Source of the DNA: Actinomycetes bacterium
GTDB lineage: Bacteria > Actinomycetota > Thermoleophilia > Gaiellales > Gaiellaceae
NCBI GenBank assembly: GCA_025350775.1
Contig: JANXXF010000240.1
Coordinates: 1 to 5,433, forward strand
Direction of reading: 5' to 3'
DNA: 5,433 nucleotides
Notes under the pieces: generated by a model
Databases searched by the model: none
The model's input: only the letters and a program-made list of their open reading frames with translations
Told to the model about the DNA's origin: nothing
Shown: piece by piece, positions 4,447 to 5,433 of the stretch
Position numbering within the stretch: position 1 is the first letter of the stretch
Layout of the letters: every line of letters starts with the position of its first letter
Program-made: the position numbers and the translations under genes

Positions 4447-4725
4447 ATGCCCCTGCAGATCGCCGTGAGGCTGTCGGACGCTGAGGTGGAGAAGCTCGAT
4501 GCCCTCCTCGCCGCCGGCCGCTATCCCAGCCGCGCCGCAGCAGTCCGCGCGGGGCTGGAGCTGCTGTTCCGCGAGGAGCGCGAACGCGAGATCGTCGAGG
4601 CGTACCGGCGCGGGTACGGGGAGCACCCGATGGAGCCGGCGATCCTCCGTGCCGGCCTGCTTGCCGGCGCAGCGCTCATCCGCCAAGACGAAGAGCAACT
4701 GGCCCGGGAGCGGCAGTCATCGTAG
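4447..4725 (+). CDS. Ribbon-helix-helix antitoxin of a MazEF-type module
   Basis: A 92-residue protein whose first 42 residues form a ribbon-helix-helix DNA-binding domain: beta strand LQIAVRLS (3-10), helix A DAEVEKLDALLAAG (11-24), a turn with the hallmark Pro-Ser-Arg (27-29) and helix B AAAVRAGLELLF (30-41). The remainder is a charged tail (REEREREIVEAYRRGYGEHP and onward) of the kind that wraps around and blocks a MazF dimer. The gene is followed by a MazF-family toxin whose reading frame overlaps the last codons. A palindrome and a promoter lie just upstream, so it probably represses its own transcription. ATG 4447 begins directly at the predicted transcription start. CopG/Arc-type antitoxins paired with MazF are common in actinobacteria. 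The exact RHH subfamily cannot be fixed by eye. Confidence 0.9.
   Translation: MPLQIAVRLSDAEVEKLDALLAAGRYPSRAAAVRAGLELLFREEREREIVEAYRRGYGEHPMEPAILRAGLLAGAALIRQDEEQLARERQSS
4706..4710 (+). promoter_or_regulatory. Ribosome binding site that sets the toxin start
   Basis: GGGAG inside the last antitoxin codons lies 8 bases before ATC 4719. It is the only Shine-Dalgarno-like sequence correctly spaced for a toxin start that keeps the conserved Arg-Gly-Asp-Ile-Trp N-terminus, and it is the main reason for placing the start there. Confidence 0.5.
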
Positions 4726-5033
4726 GCAGGGGTGACATCTGGGAGGTCGCCTGGCCGGAGCTCGGCGTTCGGCCGTCCGTCGTCGTGACGCGCAACAGCG
4801 CGATCCCGCTGCTCTCCGGCGTCACGGTAGCGATGGTCACGAGCCGCGTACGTGGTCTCCCCACGGAGGTCGGACTCGACCGCGAGCACGGGCTCGACCG
4901 CGAGTCCGTGGCCAACTGCGACAACCTGACGACGATCGCCAAGAGCGAGCTGATCAGCTACCGCGGCTCGCTCGGCCCGGCCGACCTGCGCCGCCTCGAC
5001 GACGCGTTGCGGATCGCGCTCGGCCTCGACTGA
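4719..5033 (+). CDS. MazF-family endoribonuclease toxin with non-canonical start
   Basis: A MazF/PemK-type toxin of 104 residues, normal for the family, which cleaves RNA at short sequence motifs. The N-terminal signature RGDIWEVAWPELGVRPSVVV (residues 4-23) contains the conserved Arg18 of the RP motif. VTSRVRGLPTEV holds Thr41. These correspond to the catalytic Arg and Ser/Thr pair of MazF enzymes. The C-terminal part has the usual S-x-x-N-C-D-N-L-T-T-I-x-K segment and a final amphipathic helix. No ATG, GTG or TTG exists in frame upstream of GTG 4785, and that start would delete the first strand and Arg18. The best-placed start is ATC 4719-4721, 8 bases after GGGAG (4706-4710) and overlapping the antitoxin stop, as in many toxin-antitoxin pairs. 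AUC initiation, an ATG-to-ATC mutation or a sequencing error are possible. Confidence 0.8.
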   Translation: MVGRGDIWEVAWPELGVRPSVVVTRNSAIPLLSGVTVAMVTSRVRGLPTEVGLDREHGLDRESVANCDNLTTIAKSELISYRGSLGPADLRRLDDALRIALGLD

Positions 5034-5076
5034 CGGACCGGCGCGACGCCGTAAGCGCCACGAGCGCCGAGCCGGC

Positions 5077-5304
5077 TCAGCCGCGGTACTCGAGAAAGCA
5101 CTCGCGCTGCTCGAGGCCGAGCCCCGCCGGCACCTGCTCGCGCACCAGCGCCAGCACGGCGCCCTCCACCAGCCAGACGCCGTCCCAGGGGTGAACCCCG
5201 GTCTCGCCGACGACCTCGCGCACGGCGTCGGTCGTCAGCTCGAGGAGCTCGCGCTCGAAGGCCGGCACACTCTCACCCTCGTCGTAGCCGTAGACGAACC
5301 ACAT
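5077..5304 (-). CDS. Small conserved-looking protein of unknown function
   Basis: A protein of 75 residues from ATG 5304, beginning MWFVYGYDEGESVPAFEREL and ending QRECFLEYRG. It is acidic, without signal peptide or membrane helix, and looks like a compact alpha/beta fold: a first strand, a long helix (about 17-38), a short WDGVW segment and a second hydrophobic helix. I do not recognise a family. The frame stays open to GTG 5385, adding 27 residues rich in Pro and Ala of low complexity. That longer start overlaps the stop of the upstream gene by 4 bases (GTGA, 5382-5385), which would be a natural coupled start, so both starts are credible; the shorter one is chosen because the extension looks like GC-rich spacer. 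It converges with the toxin gene, 43 bases away. Confidence 0.6.
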   Translation of the reverse strand: MWFVYGYDEGESVPAFERELLELTTDAVREVVGETGVHPWDGVWLVEGAVLALVREQVPAGLGLEQRECFLEYRG

Positions 5305-5381
5305 GGCAGACAGTGTGCCGGGCGGCGGCGCGGACTGCGGCGCGGAGCGCGGCGGCGCAGGAGGCGCCGTGGGCGGCACCG

Positions 5382-5433
5382 TCACGCCGTCGCGAGGATG
5401 TCGCGCCGCAGCTCCTTGATCTCGTCGCGCAGC
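5382..5433 (-). CDS. C-terminal end of a gene entering from the right edge (partial)
   Basis: Only the last 16 codons and a TGA stop lie in the window, reading LRDEIKELRRDILATA. The heptad-like spacing of Leu and Ile with alternating charged residues suggests a short coiled-coil or amphipathic helix at the C-terminus. This is too little to name a family. Its stop overlaps GTG 5385 of the downstream frame in a GTGA junction. Confidence 0.45.
   Translation of the reverse strand, partial: LRDEIKELRRDILATA

Noticed and set aside
4875..4904. 12-base tandem repeat CTCGACCGCGAG in the toxin gene (GLDRE twice)
   Set aside because: The segment has about the normal MazF length for this loop, so it is not an insertion; the repeat looks like coincidence of similar residues and codons.
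5040..5059. GGCGC/GCGCC pair between the convergent toxin and small-protein genes as a terminator
   Set aside because: A 5-bp stem with a 10-base loop and no U-tract is too weak in such GC-rich sequence.

Overview
The window is very GC-rich, with dense, tightly packed genes, frequent GTG starts, 4-base GTGA gene overlaps and promoter-like -10 boxes placed only 6-11 bases before start codons, which suggests leaderless mRNAs. Together with an ECF sigma factor, a zinc-finger anti-sigma-like protein and a MazEF-type module, this fits a high-GC actinobacterium, perhaps of the Thermoleophilia type. That placement is inference; no marker gene is present.

Left half (about 44-3495), all coding on the minus strand. 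Read 5'->3' the order is: LysR-type regulator (3495-2557), a small zf-HC2 anti-sigma-like protein (2512-2222), a 345-base gene-free gap, an ECF sigma factor (1876-1310), a secreted His/Met-rich protein made of two copies of one domain (1224-406), and a secreted cupredoxin with a full type-1 copper ligand set (409-44). The last two genes overlap by 4 bases. The likely theme is an extracytoplasmic metal (copper) or redox response: sigma and possible anti-sigma control a secreted metal-binding pair.

The gap at 1877-2221 holds the most unusual object here. A large base-paired structure spans about 1926-2166: 32 of its outer positions match with one mismatch, then comes an internal loop, a second arm and several back-to-back hairpins. 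Six imperfect pairs are G-U if the RNA is read from the plus strand but A-C if read from the minus strand, so a structured RNA antisense to the surrounding genes is favoured. I cannot assign it to a known class. A second RNA element is a 10-bp stem that would bury the Shine-Dalgarno sequence of the His/Met-rich protein gene.

Right half. On the plus strand, divergent from LysR, lie a 38-residue membrane miniprotein (3556-3672) and a glutathione S-transferase-fold protein (3669-4307) coupled by a GTGA overlap. After two stem-loops comes a toxin-antitoxin operon: a ribbon-helix-helix antitoxin (4447-4725) preceded by a perfect ATACCG/CGGTAT operator inside its promoter, and a MazF-family toxin (4719-5033). 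The toxin has no ATG, GTG or TTG at the position where its conserved N-terminus and Shine-Dalgarno require a start; the codon there is ATC. The window ends with an unassigned small protein on the minus strand and the last 16 codons of a gene entering from the right.
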